From the NCBI RefSeq assembly GCF_042453785.1, contig NC_091663.1:35390001-35454000 (forward strand): a stretch of DNA of 64,000 bases. The letters are read 5' to 3'. Below the pieces are notes generated by a model. That model was not told the origin of the DNA, did no database searches, and saw nothing but the letters and a program-made list of their open reading frames with translations. This stretch comes from Malus domestica (lineage: Eukaryota; Streptophyta; Magnoliopsida; Rosales; Rosaceae). Positions 37,740-49,617 of this stretch are shown here, piece after piece (positions within the stretch are counted from its first letter, which is position 1; every line of letters begins with the position of its first letter). The position numbers and the translations under genes are program-made.

Positions 37740-38130
37740 GACGGAGTCACTTTGGCCCTAGGGCGGATGCCCCCACTCGTGGTGAAAAAAATGTACATGA
37801 TTTTGACCTTGGTAAGGTGTATTATTAGTTTACTTGCTTGTGATATTAGCATTAACTCTTTCATTTGATATTACCAACGTTGAAAGAATATTTTCAGCTA
37901 TGAAATTTATGAAGAATCGATTGAGAAATCGATGGGAGACCAACAAATAAATGATAACATGGTTATTTCTATAGAGAGACATTTGATGATATTGATAATG
38001 AAGTTGTCATGCAACACTTTAACAACAAGGAATCCCATTGATGGATATTGTAATAAGTTACATGAAAAATCTTATAGATTAATATATAAGCATTTGTTTT
38101 GTAAATTCTTTAACTTTTTAATTTGTGACT
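37740..38130 (+). pseudogene. hAT-family transposase remnant
   Basis: At 37876-37931 one frame reads NVERIFSAMKFMKNRLRNR, the conserved start of the hAT C-terminal dimerisation region. The continuation MGDQQINDNMVISIERHL is in the next frame from 37932, so there is a frameshift. Upstream, at 37735-37790, a GGACGGAGTCACTTTGGCCC stretch belongs to DNA commonly near such elements. No intact catalytic region is present in the window. Confidence 0.7.
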
Positions 38131-38398
38131 TTGTTATTTGAGGATGACTCAATCCATATAGATCTTTGGCTTCGTCCATGCTCATTTAAATCACTTTGAA
38201 ATAACTTAGATATTATAAGGTTTACATTCTTATATTACATGAGAGCAACAAACACAAAAATGTATATATCGTAAATTGTTATTCACAGAGATGTATACAA
38301 GAAGATATATTCTTATTTGTATTGCTTGACGAGTATGTTTTGCTTCGCAAAAGTTCATGTTATGTTTTTATACCAATAAATAGTGCTCAAGCCAAGCT

Positions 38399-38651
38399 GC
38401 TCTGATACCATGAAGAAAGTTGAGGTTTCACCATAAATCCAATTGCAATATTGGGAGTAGCCCAACCTCTTATAAACCCTTACAAGACTTCTCCTTTCAC
38501 CGATGTAGGACTCTTTTACCTTCACATCCCACAATTGTTAGGTGTAGGGTTTTATCACAAAAGTCCTTAGTGATATTAGGAATGAAATTTGTCATATACA
38601 AATTATATATTATTTTGTTATACTTTTATGTGAGATTCTATTTCTCCAACA
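38399..38651 (-). repeat. LTR with adjoining Met-tRNA primer site
   Basis: On the minus strand a TGGTATCAGAGC primer-binding site (38399-38410) directly follows an LTR-like block 38411-38651 that starts TGTTGGAGAAATAGAATC and ends CTTCA. A related block follows at about 38940-39137. No coding region remains. Confidence 0.55.
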
Positions 38652-38939
38652 CGCCCTTCATGGGTGAGCTCAAGTGGGATCACACGAAAACCAATTTCCA
38701 CATCGAGAATTGGTCACTATGAATCGTAACACAATTTTCAAGAGCCTGGTCATCATTTATTCACTAGATCCGACACAACTTTCGAAACCCCTTTCATCAT
38801 TACTAGAGTCAACACAACTTTTCGAAGGCCCACTACTATCCTCAAGTTGGAGCTAGCAAAACTTTTCGAAAATCCAACTTAAGAAAGAAAATTCGAGCCT
38901 AGTAAATCGGGTCAGGGACGTGTAAGAAGATTAACCTTC

Positions 38940-39137
38940 TCTTATAAACTTTTTAGCTCCAGCATGATCCACCACCAACATCACTGATATTGTCCTCAAC
39001 TAAGCCACCTATGACATTGCTAGGTGTGAGGTTTTGTTTTAGAAGTCCTCATTATTATTAGGAGTGGAATTTTTTGTATATGTATAAGTTGTACATTATT
39101 TTGTTATATTTTCTATGTGAGATTCTATTCTTCAACA
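38940..39137 (-). repeat. second, diverged LTR-like copy
   Basis: The end GTGAGATTCTATTCTTCAACA and the GTGTGAGGTTTTGTTTTAGA and ATTAGGAGTGGAATTTTT blocks repeat those of 38411-38651 in the same orientation. It is probably a fragment of another copy of the same element. Confidence 0.5.
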
Positions 39138-39177
39138 AAGAGAATATTGTGTGTTCAAATGACTTTGTTAATTTAAG

Positions 39178-39270
39178 TCACTGGGATTAGCCAGTTCAGT
39201 GATAAGAGTGGGCAGAGTGATGAGTATGAATACTTAACTCTAGGATTTGAAGCCCTCCAGTCTAAAAAAA
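39178..39270 (+). repeat. possible SINE fragment
   Basis: GATTAGCCAGTTCAGTGATA resembles a Pol III A-box region and CTAGGATTTGAAGCCCTCC a weak B-box. There is no target duplication, so the assignment is weak. The DNA from 39271 to 40249 shows no gene. Confidence 0.3.
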
Positions 39271-40249
39271 GAAAAATGCATATGACCAACTCAAATTTTG
39301 AACTCATTTTCAAATTTACCCCCATCTTCCCTCTCTCACTCATTACTCTCCAATTTAGTGCTGGACAATAGAACGATTTTTAATTTAGTGGAGGTCAAGT
39401 CTTTAATGGAAGAGCTCCACGCATTGTCTTGCCATTTTTAGCCAAGAAAATGTAAGGTGCGCCGCCCTAGTCCAACAAGTTAACAAACTTTTCTTTGAAT
39501 GTTGAGAACTCGTACTAGTATAGTTATAATCCCATTAATTAAGAGAGACTGAGTGCTCTATGAATTCAATCCATGCGATTCAAGAAGATGTTTCAGTTTT
39601 GTCTGCAATTGCTTAATAAAATTTTTAGTGACGTTTATTAATTGATACTCATTTTCTTAATCTTTGCGGCGAATGAGCTGAACCTGCTGGTTAATACACA
39701 CGGTCTGTTGTTAAATGAAAGATCCATTTAACAAGAATTGAGACACATTAATTTGACCAGGATGATGCTAAATTTTCTGCTAATTTAGTATAAAAACTGA
39801 TTTATAAATTAAACATCTATCTAGAAAAGCTCAACGAGAAAATTGTTGACAGTTGAAATCCATGCTGTCAAGGTTAGTCATAGCTGAACTAGGTCATGTT
39901 CATGCTATCTAACTAAAATTAGGTCATTAATTTCTTTACTCAACTTGATCAGCTTTTATTCATAGTTCTAAGTTTTTTTTTGTCGAAAATTCATAGTTAT
40001 AAGTTCATTTTTGCTCTTTTTTCCAGCCATATTTATCGGTTTGTGCTTCTCATGTCTTGCTACTTACTTGAGAATACATGCAACCTTCAGGGCCATGCAC
40101 TATATATAACTCTCAGTTGTTACAAGCCTACAACCTTTATGATAATCTTGTAGTGAATTGACGGTCCTTCCAAATGGGAATCTCAAACTATATGGTGTCA
40201 AAATACTGTGGTTAGTTCAGTGGTGACGGAGTTATATGTAGAAAGATGT

Positions 40250-41630
40250 TGGAAAAATAATAGTATTTAGGTTTTTTATTGTCCGGATTCCCAATTAGGG
40301 TTGTTTTATCAAAAAAAGAATTATGTTTAGTTCACTATTTTATTAATAAGCTAGTCAAGATGAAGCATCTAGTTTGTAGCATTTTCGGCAATTCTATTGT
40401 TAATAATAATTTCATAATTTGTTTCTTCATTCATTTGATTTTCTGATTTTTAATTTGGTATCAGAGCAAGTTTGATCATTCGAAATTTGATCTTGATGGG
40501 TATCAGTTTATCTGTTTGTTGCTTCTCTGTTCTGTTGTCGTTTAAGTTACTGTTTTCGTTCCGTAGTACTGAAAAGTCGAGCCGCACTGGAGCCGGACTC
40601 TATGGCAAGGCGCGACTCCGACCCTTGCCCATCGCATGGACCTGTTCTTCTGCATCTGCACCCAGCAGCCGCATCACTGTCGCCAGCAACCTAGCCGCAC
40701 CGAATCCAGATCATCTCCACCATCATGTCCACCTACCTGAACTCTGACCCGCCACCGCCGCACCACCGTCTGCATCCACTGCCGCACCATCAGAGATCGC
40801 ACTCACTTCTCCCTCAGGAAACCCTATGTGGAATCCGATTGACAATTATGGGGTTTTTTGGTGAAAGAGAAAAGGTCGGTGAACAGTACTGTACTGTGAA
40901 AGTGTAAAAGAAGTGAAGGTGGGATCTAATTGGAGCATCCAACTCCTCCAATTGCTGTGTTGATTTGTTAAAAGAACAAGGAAATAAAAAACATGAGAGG
41001 GATGTGCTTGGATTGTTGGGAAATTGACAATAAGTTGGCTCTTGAAGGCCACGCGCGTGTTTGTTTTTTTTAGAAGTTGTCATCTGCAATGATTGCTTTA
41101 GCGTTTGGACTGGTGACCACTCGAGTGATATGAACGTGGTCGATTGAATTTTTTTGCTTTTTTGTTCAGAAGTTTGTTTGAAACTTGGCTCTGGCACTGA
41201 CATTGGAATCTTGCACTGGCATTGACACTGACACTAACATTAGAATCTTGCACTAGCACTAATTAATATTGAAATCTTGCATTGACACTTGCATTAGAAT
41301 CTTACATTGACACCGATGAAATTTCGTAGTTGAATTGGCATCAAAACTTAGCATAACAGAGCTTGTATCCACGTCTATCTACTGGCAAACTCAAGTTGTA
41401 TATCTGGATTTAGTGCCAAGTCCATTAGGATTCGGGTTTTTTTTTTTTTTGCCTAATAGAACTAGGTTTAGTTCACTGTGTGTGTGTGTGTGAGTGCTTG
41501 TATTCGTTTAGTATTAAGAAGTTAGTCAAGATGTATTTTTTAGTTTTTAGCCTTCCCGATAATTCTATTCTTCGTTAATAATAGTTTCATAATTTTTGTT
41601 TGTTCATTTAATACCCTGATTTTCAACTAA
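40250..41630 (+). mobile_element. degenerate non-autonomous LTR retrotransposon
   Basis: Two diverged blocks, about 40250-40455 and 41400-41630, share TAGTTCACT, TTAGTCAAGATG, GCATTTTCGGCAATTCTATT-like and TAATAATTTCATAATTTGT-like words in the same order. A TGGTATCAGAGC primer site sits at 40456-40467 right after the first block. The internal 0.9 kb has a Pro/His-rich open frame (40500-40907) but no gag or pol domain. Confidence 0.55.
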
Positions 41631-42049
41631 ATAGACTATATCTAGAGTTCAAAACACGCCAATGTAATTAAAAAATATAAGCATAACATACATAGTTTCC
41701 ATTAATTTTGAAGGGAAACAAATCATCTTAGAAGAAGCTAGCCAACATGATCACGTAACAGACAACGAAATTGTATATGGCCAACATAAATAAGATAAAA
41801 GATGTTTACCAAAAAAAAAAAAAGCCATAAGAAAACCATAGACAATAGAGAGTGGCATCTCCACTATGAGTAAAACGTGGTGTCATTTTCTATTTACTCA
41901 TCACAAGCGACGTATTAAGGGTCAGTGTTTATCGTACGTTTATTTTTTTTTTTAAATTCTCCAGTTAACTTATTATCTATCCTTTTGACTCGTTTTCAGA
42001 CATCTTTTTGAGGAAGAATTGATTGATTATTTCTCCCCTATGATATCCA
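41631..42049. other. AT-rich gene-free DNA
   Basis: Nothing assignable apart from an A run near 41811-41823 and a T run near 41942-41954. Confidence 0.4.
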
Positions 42050-42057
42050 ATTAAAAT

Positions 42058-42620
42058 CAATGTTCTTAAAAACGGCCTAAGCGGCTGCCTAGGTGCTAGG
42101 CAGGTTGGAACTGAGGCAATTTCGTGCAAAATGGCTGGAAAAATCGGGATGGCTCTAGGCAGGCTAGGCGGCTGGGTGGTTTTTTTTTTTTTTTTTTGAA
42201 TTCTTTTTAAAGTCTAAGTTCTAACCCGTGCCCTGCAGCTCTCTCTTACTCTAATTTCACAAACAAATACAAAACCAAGCTGTCGTCACTTCGTCTCTCT
42301 ACCCATTTCTCAAATTCTTCAATTCCTTATTTCCTCCTATTTTCCATTTTATGTTGTTTTAAATTGTGACTTGTTGTACATGTGTCATCCTACAATACTC
42401 CTCACTATGGTTATATGGCATATATGCTTAATTTGTTTTTAAATTTTGGACTTGTTGAATACTCTTTTTGCATTTTATTATACAAGTATAATTTTTTTGT
42501 AAGTGTCAATATGCACTTATTTACAAAATATACAAGAAATTTACCTCAATCCGCCTAGCCGCCTAGGCACTAGGCGCCAGCCTGCTGCCCAACTAGCTCC
42601 TAACGTTTTTTAGAACCTTG
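42058..42620. mobile_element. non-autonomous hAT element, CAAGGTTCTAAAAA family
   Basis: The 8-bp duplication ATTAAAAT is perfect (42050-42057 and 42621-42628). The ends CAATGTTCTTAAAAACG and CGTTTTTTAGAACCTTG are inverted. GCCTAGGCG/GCTAGGCAGG words fill both subterminal regions, as in the 3635-4111 copy. It has no transposase. Confidence 0.88.
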
Positions 42621-42628
42621 ATTAAAAT

Positions 42629-43389
42629 ATACTTTTATCATAAGATCGATCATCCACACATTTTCTGATTCCAAACTAACCTTTTTAAGTATTTTATTGG
42701 ACAAATGCATACAAGTAGTTTATCAACAAACATAATGTGATAGTAACAGTCGGATAAAATTAACTTTGAATACATGAAGCCTACTGTCAAGTCTACATGT
42801 ATTAACGATTTGTTGATAATCTTGCATGATAGGACAATGCAACCATGCATGTTTGCGAGTTATGAGCACTAAGCTTGGTGATCAACCACCACGATGAAAA
42901 TGCGATAACAATTCATTTGGCATTGGCACAATATTGCGTATACAAAATATGTTGTTGCGAAAAGACAATTCTCCATATATTATATACTAAAATGGCATTG
43001 GCACATTGCATAGAAGGCACCCTCGTGCATGCAAGCGTGTTCCACTAGGTGATTATAATTTTATTAATTTCCTTCAAAACCCTATTTCTGATAAATGCGC
43101 ACATACAGCCAATGTTGGTTTTGAGGCATGTCACAAATTTTTAGGGCACTGGCTTTAAATTGAAGTGGCGAGCCCCCAGCAAGATAGGTCCACTTTAGGT
43201 TAATTAATATCTAGTTACTATATATGTCCCACCTTGGCTACTTTTCATGGGATAGCCGTGTATATATAAGCACGATTTCTTCCTTCCAAACTTCACAACT
43301 ACAAAGTGAGTGATTTGTATTGATCTGTCTAGCTAAAACAAGAAAAAAACTAAGAGAACATTTCTATTAATATTTCGTAGCAGTAATTT
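42629..43389 (+). promoter_or_regulatory. ALMT upstream region with TATA box
   Basis: A TATATATAAG box at 43261-43270 lies about 120 bp before the ATG at 43390, a sensible distance for a plant promoter plus short leader. Further upstream I see no other gene. Confidence 0.6.
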
Positions 43390-45703
43390 ATGGGTTCGAT
43401 CCTTGTACTAAAAAATATTCAAAACAAAGATGAGAGGCACAAGTTTTCAATTTTTGGAATTATTTCCAATCTTAAAAATAGAATAATTGATCAGATAAGC
43501 AAGCAAGATATGAGAAAGCTGCTTCACAGCATCAAGGTTGGAGTTGCCCTGGTTCTGGTTTCACTTCTCTATCTTCTCGACCCTCTGTATGAGCAAGTTG
43601 GAGAGAATGCCATGTGGGCTATCATGACCGTCGTCGTCATCTTCGAGTTCTACGCAGGTTAGCTCTATTTCTATATTTTGGTTACATTGAAGGATTTCGC
43701 TCTTTATTAATTTCTATTGTACTTCATTTATCCAACAAAAAAAAGTCATTAAGTTACTAATTAAATATGGTAACAATATATTTTTTTTCAGGTGCCACAC
43801 TTGGTAAGGGCTTAAACCGTGGATTGGGAACAATTTTAGGAGGTGCTTTGGGGTGCTCAGCTGCAACTTTTGCTCAAAAAGTTGGTGGAATGGGCAAAGG
43901 CAACGCTGTATTCATCGGTTCTTTGGTGTTTATCATCGGTAAGATTAAGGCCATCGATTAATTTTGATCTTTGATTATAAAGTGCTCAAGTATAATTTCG
44001 TCACCAAAAAAATTATTTTTGTTAAATATATATATGGTGCGTGGTCTAAAAATATTGTACGAAGTTGGCCTCCAAAAAATTTGGAACTTCCATCTTACCC
44101 AAGAAGATCGTGGCGCTTTATCCACGTACCATGCATTACTACAGATTTTAATGGTTGATGACGAAATCGTGATCATATTTTATATATATATATAAAATAA
44201 AATAAAATTTTTGAGTGGTACGAATTGAAATTTATTGAATAAGGGGAAAAAAAAGAATCAGAGCAAAAAGATAAACTAGTTTAAGTAAACCTTACATTTT
44301 ATTTTATTAATTTCAGGTGCATTTGCGACATATTTTAGATTAGTACCAAGCATTAAGAAAAGATACGACTATGGAGCCATGATCTTCATCCTGACCTTCA
44401 ATCTAGTAATCGTGTCGGGTTTACGTGCCGAAAAAGTGTTGGAATTAGCTCGTGATCGTCTTTCAACGATCGGGATGGGATTTGCTGTTTGCATATTCAT
44501 AAACTTGCTGGTCTTCCCCGCATGGGCTAGTGATGAACTTCATGACTCTACAACTCATAAATTTCAACTCCTTGCGGACTCAATTGAAGGTAATATACAA
44601 TTAAAGCATGTATTGGTTTGTGTTAGTGATTAAAGTAAACGCATGAACCATCTAATTAAGAAAATAATTAACCATCTTGTCCAATAATTGATGGTTTGAA
44701 GGATGCTTGGAGAATTACTTCAGACAGGACAATGAAAATATGAAGGATAACCAGACTTCCATTTCTAGTAGTTGCAAGGCGGTGTTGCACTCCAAGGCAA
44801 AGGATGAGACACTGGTATAATACTATTTCATGCACATTTTATCGAGAGCGTTGTTATTTGTAACGCATATTTATTTACACCCTTTCTAGTAATTGAAAAT
44901 ATAACTCATATGTAAGTTGTTTTTTTATCAATTATAAGCAAAAAAGTGAGCTCACGGTGTTCTATAATTATGTATATATGTCAGGCAAATTTTGCGAAAT
45001 GGGAACCATGGCATGGAAAGTTTGGTCTCCACTACCCATGGACTAAATACCTACAACTAGGAGAGCTTCTTCGAGAGCTAGCTACCATTGTCATTTCCCT
45101 GAAAGGCTGTATTCAATCTCCTAAACAGGTACATATATACACACAACGTAGCCTTTGCTTAAATTCTTTTTGGTTCAATTTCTTTGAGTAGCAGTGTTAT
45201 ACTTAGACACTTAACACTGAAAAGGAAATTAATACAGGTGGGTTTCATGTATAATGGTACGTAGGGGCTACTTCTGTTAAAAAGTGTGTCAGAAAATGTA
45301 TAGATTTTGTGAATTCAAATATAATTATTGATTTTTTTTATAAGAAATATTCTTAGCTGTTGTGTGTGATTGTTAGCCTTCATCGAGTCTGAAGCAGTCA
45401 ATCGAAGAGCCAAGTGAAGCTGTTGGCGTGACACTTGTATGGAGCCTAAGAGAGCTTGGAGAGAGCCTTGGGAAGATGAGACGATGCAACCAACAGGTTG
45501 TGATAGTGCCCAAATTGAAGTCAACGAGACAAGAGCTAAGCTCGATTGTTTCTCCAACTTCCAAATTTGGACCAATAGAAAATGCTGATGAACTTGCAAT
45601 TGCAAGCTTTGTCTTCTTGTTGACAGAGATAGTTGAAAAGGTGGAAGAATTGGCAAAGGAGATTGAAGAACTTGGAGAGATTGCTGGTTTTCATACTAAA
45701 TAG
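43390..45703 (+). CDS. ALMT-family anion channel (aluminium-activated malate transporter-like)
   Basis: Six exons join to 423 residues: 43390-43657, 43792-43938, 44317-44589, 44702-44814, 44985-45128 and 45377-45703. ALMT proteins are plant anion channels moving malate and other anions across the plasma membrane or tonoplast. The N-terminal half has about six hydrophobic segments in the family order (KVGVALVLVSLLYLLDPLYE, AMWAIMTVVVIFEFYAGATL, LNRGLGTILGGALG, AVFIGSLVFIIGAFATYFR, FILTFNLVIVSG, GMGFAVCIFINLLVFPAWAS). The cytosolic half carries the diagnostic WEPWHGKFGLHYPW motif (from residue 273). It ends in a Glu-rich helix. At 423 residues it is at the short end of the family; ALMT2/8/10-like proteins are the closest impression. 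Subfamily and ion are not decided by sequence alone. Confidence 0.93.
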
Positions 45704-45955
45704 CTATAGCTATGCCTATATATAGACCCTAATATTCTCAACTACGGTGCATAGCCATTTGCCAATTTTTGGCCTACAAAACTCCATGTATGTTCTGAAA
45801 TTATGGGACTTAATTTGGAAAGGATGCATAGACTTAATTTGGAAAGGATGCATATCTAGCTATATTTATGGTATATTCATATATTGTTGTGAATGGTGTG
45901 ATGTGAATGCCCATTAGAATGAAAATCAAAGTGTTACATGGCCTAAATATTGTTA

Positions 45956-46329
45956 GGGCTGGTTTGGTATTGCTGTGCTTTGAAAAAAAGCTGCTGTGAG
46001 AATAAGCGACTGTGCTGTGAGAATAAGCGGCTGTGAAATAAATCAGCAGAGCGTTTGGTAAACTTTTTTGTAAAAGTGCTTTTGGAAAAAAAAAAGCAGT
46101 CTGATAGTGGGTCTTTTCATTAAAGGAGCACTGTAGCTCCGTGTGCTTTGAAAAAAAGCCAGTTTTCCAAAGCTACAAATAGCAGCTTCAGCTTTTTCCT
46201 TTGATTTCAGCTTATTCTCACAGCAGCTTCCAAAATAAGCCTTTTTTTTTCAGTTTACCAAACACCTAAAACCCTCACAGCTTTTTTTCATAGGTGTTTT
46301 TTTTAAGCACCTCACTGCCAAACTAGGTC
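45956..46329. mobile_element. Tourist-like MITE inside the copia 5' LTR
   Basis: The ends GGGCTGGTTTGGTATTGCTG and CTCACTGCCAAACTAGGTC are inverted, and both flanks are TTA. The 3' LTR of the same retrotransposon lacks the element and has a single TTA at the matching place, which confirms the insertion and its 3-bp duplication. Internal CTGTGAGAATAAGC repeats pair with GCTTATTCTCACAGCAG near the other end. Confidence 0.92.
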
Positions 46330-46794
46330 TTAGTATGTTTTTACAATTTTGGTGTGTAGATTTTCCAAAAGCACTAAGGAAGATGTTGGATGAAAAACTC
46401 TATATCTGTTTATTGAAGGATTATACAAGTTTTCCTCACTTCTTTACTTCTTCATTTCCCTTGTTACAAGTGAAGAAAACAAACAGAGTAATACATTGAT
46501 CTTGTTCCACTTCAATCTCCAGTATAGGTTCTCTCATTATTTTTTGTTTTTTTATAACACGTTATTAGCACGACACTCTAACCACTTTTTATTTCCAAAA
46601 AATGTTTTCCATAAGGATTTTACTATTTCTATTCCTTCTCTTCCCTACCTGCTTTTGTGATCCCTCGCCACCACAATGAAGATTTGTTACCTACATACCT
46701 TTTTCAAATCTTTATGCTACTAACTACTTATATTTTTTTAATTTCTTATTTGGTGTTCTGACTACTAACTCAATATTTATTTATGTTAATTTTG

Positions 46795-47035
46795 CTGTAA
46801 ACTTTAATGGTGCGGTATAATCGCTCATCATGCACAACATATTTAATTTTGCTGCTAACTTGAATGGTGTAGTGTAATCGCTCAGCATGCACTACAAATT
46901 TCATTTAGTTGCTAACTTGGATGGTGCAGTATAACCACCCATCTGCACTACTTTATTTTGTTGAAGAAGGTGTTGTATAATCTCCTATCCTGCACTACTT
47001 TATTCCGTGCGGTACAATTGCTCTTCTCATTAAAT
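46795..47035. repeat. irregular tandem repeat in the copia leader
   Basis: The pattern AATGGTGC(A/G)GTATAATCGCTCATC followed by GCACTAC recurs about four times with spacing near 60 bp. It lies between the 5' LTR and the gag remnant. Confidence 0.6.
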
Positions 47036-47278
47036 TTTTTTAATGGTAGTAATATTCAATACTGATGACAATGTCTATGTAGTGAGTATTACTAACTACC
47101 TAACAATTTTTTAGTTGATGTCTAAATTAAGTAACCTCGAGCCTGAAGTTTCGAGTGCTTGTCATTTTGGCCTAAAGTTCAAAAATGAAAATTTTGTAAG
47201 TACAAGATGTTCTAATATTACATTATCTTGGAATCCATATTATTGCAAGTTCTAGCACATCTCATTTTTCAGAAAAAT

Positions 47279-47800
47279 AAATGACGAACTTGGCAAAGCT
47301 TGATCTTATCACATTTGAAATAACTACCTTACCTGGGTTGTAGATGCCATGATCCATCTTGAGGCATGCAATCTTAGGGACACCATCAAGAAAGGAAACA
47401 CAACATCCTCCCAAGGTCGGGCAAAAGCCATGATCTTCATCCGTCGCCACATCCATGAATGATTGAAATGCCTTGAGAGATAGATATAATCACCAGAAGG
47501 CAGTGATTCTCCAAAGAGCTCATTATGATTTGAGACATCTGTGAATCCAAAATTTTAAGTTAGTTGCTGAATATAATTCTGCAATGTTTATAATCAGCTC
47601 CCAATTGAATTTTTGTGGGGATAATGTCATTGAAGCAGACATGCTGGAAAAAAGCATTTAGTATTTTTCATGCATGTAATTTGCTCATGCAACATCAATA
47701 TAGAGAGTGAAATTTTGCAGTGGCTGAGCAGAACAATGAGCTCTAAATAAAATAAAATAAACATCAGTCTCGACCAACTGGACTGGCGCCAAGCCCATAA
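47279..47800 (+). pseudogene. copia gag remnant
   Basis: A start-like MTNLAKLDLITFEI, then KAMIFIRRHIHE, then CGDNVIEADMLEKS and later VAEQNNEL follow the order of copia gag proteins, but many stops and frame changes interrupt them. It cannot make a working protein. Confidence 0.7.
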
Positions 47801-48009
47801 ATGAATGTTGTTTCCCTTGAAGCAATCACCGCATCCTCTCGTGGCAGTAATTACAGATGAGAACATGGCCCCAAGCGAGGCCGATAGAATAGAAAGTGTA
47901 AGAACTATGATGCTCACAATTACAATCAAGGTCCACAGAATAATCCAAACCCAAGCTTTAAATAATTTGGACAAAGGTGGTGTAATCGTCTCAGTAAGTA
48001 TTTAATCAA

Positions 48010-49045
48010 GGAAGGATATACCAATGATATTATTTGTCTTATGTGTTTATTAAAATATCTAACTCTGGATTTGTTATAGTGGCAGTATATGTTGATGACA
48101 TCAACTTAGTTGGGACTCCTGAAGAGCTCAACAAAATTACTCAATATTTGAAAAACAAATTTAAAATGAAAGACCTTAGAAAAACAAAATATTATTTTGG
48201 CCTACAAATCGAGCATTGTACTAAAGGAATTTTAGTCCACAAGTCAAGTTACGTGGAAAAGGTTTTAAAGCAATTTAGCATGGATAAAGCTCATTTGGTC
48301 TCTTGACATTAAGAAAGATCCATTCCACGTAAAAGAAGATGATGAAATAGTTCTTCGTCCAGAAGTACCATATATGAGTGTAATAGGTGCTTTATTGTGT
48401 TTAGCATAATGTACTAGACCAGATGTAGCTTTTTTCATCAACTTGTTAGCAAAATATAGCTCTGCTATAACAATTCGATATTAGAAGGGAATTTAAGATG
48501 TTTTACTATATCTTCGTGAGATAAAAGCGTGGGCCTACTCTATTATGAGAAACCCACATGTGACCAAAATCTTTTTTGATAAATAGATGTTGGTTTTCAA
48601 TCTGATCTGCATAAAGGCACTCACAAATTGGATATGTGTTCACTTATGGAAATATAACAATTTCATGGTGCTTAACGAAGCAAACACTAGCTTATGCATC
48701 TTTTAATCACTCAGAAATACTTGCTCTCCATGTAACCAATCGTGAATGTTTTTAGTTAAGATCAACGATCCATCACATCTAGCACTCATGTGGTGTATCT
48801 TAATAAACAAATACTGCAACTATCATTGAAGACAATGCAACGTGCATTGCTCAAATGAAGGAATGATTCATCAAAGACGATAAGACTAAACACATATTTC
48901 CAAAGTTTTTCAATATACATAAGCTTCAGAAGGTTAAATTGGAGTCAGACAAATATGTTCCAACGATAACCTAGTAGGCCTATTCACCAAATCTCTACCA
49001 AAGTGTACGTTGCAGAAGCTGATGCATGGTATCGGATTACATCAA
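48010..49045 (+). pseudogene. copia reverse transcriptase / RNase H remnant
   Basis: 48034-48300 encodes FVIVAVYVDDINLVGTPEEL with the YVDD catalytic motif, followed by GLQIEH and SYVEKVLKQF. After a break, TRPDVAFFINLLAKYSS (48411-48465) and TKSLPKCTLQKLMHGIGLHQ (48987-49046) mark the RNase H and C-terminal parts. Integrase and the 5' RT fingers are absent, so a large internal deletion is clear. Confidence 0.8.
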
Positions 49046-49617
49046 CTCATTAATTGGTCAAATTGAAGATTACGGAATCAGGGGGAGCATCCAAGACATG
49101 CAATTTTTCCTTACAAGATTTTAACTAGGAAACAAAAGTGCATTTGACACTATATCAATAAACCAAGCAAAGTTGTACTCCTTTTTCTCGCTACGATTTT
49201 TTCCTTTTGGATTTTTTTCAAGTAAGATTTTAATGAGGCAACCGATATTGATATATGGGCATCCAAGAGGAAGTCTTATGAATGGTGTGATGTGAAGGCC
49301 ATTAGAATGAAAGTCAAAGTGTTACACGGCCTAAATAGTGTTAGTTTTGTTTTTACTATTTTGGTGTATAGATTTTCCAAGCACTAAGGAAGAAGTTGGA
49401 TGAAAACCTCTATATAAAGAGGTATGTTTGTATCATTGTTAACAACAACAAAGAGATAAAATTTGAAAGAAATTATACAAGTTTTCCTCACTTCTCTACT
49501 TCTTCATTTTCCTTATTAGATATAAGTGAAGAAAACAAACAGAGTGATACATTGATCATGTTCCACTTTATTCTCCAACAAAGGTTCTCAGTCATTATTT
49601 TTTGCCTATTTATAACA

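Larger units (their letters stand above)
45885..49617 (+). mobile_element. internally deleted Ty1/copia retrotransposon
   Basis: The 5' LTR is 45885-46559 (with a MITE inside) and the 3' LTR 49274-49617. Both share GAATGGTGTGATGTGAA, GTTACA(T/C)GGCCTAAATA, TAGATTTTCCAA and the GAAGAAAACAAACAGAGT block. A primer-site-like GTTATTAGCACGA follows the 5' LTR and purine-rich tracts lie before the 3' LTR (CAGGGGGAGC at 49079 and CCAAGAGGAAG at 49263). Flanks TATAT and TAAAT could be a 5-bp duplication with one change. Only about 2.7 kb of internal DNA remains, with broken gag and RT/RNase H. Confidence 0.88.

Noticed and set aside
40472..40907. Pro/His-rich frames after the primer site at 40456
   Set aside because: Low-complexity leader of a degenerate LTR element with no gag or pol motif.
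47262..47456. 64-codon minus-strand frame
   Set aside because: It is antisense to the recognisable, broken copia gag sequence.
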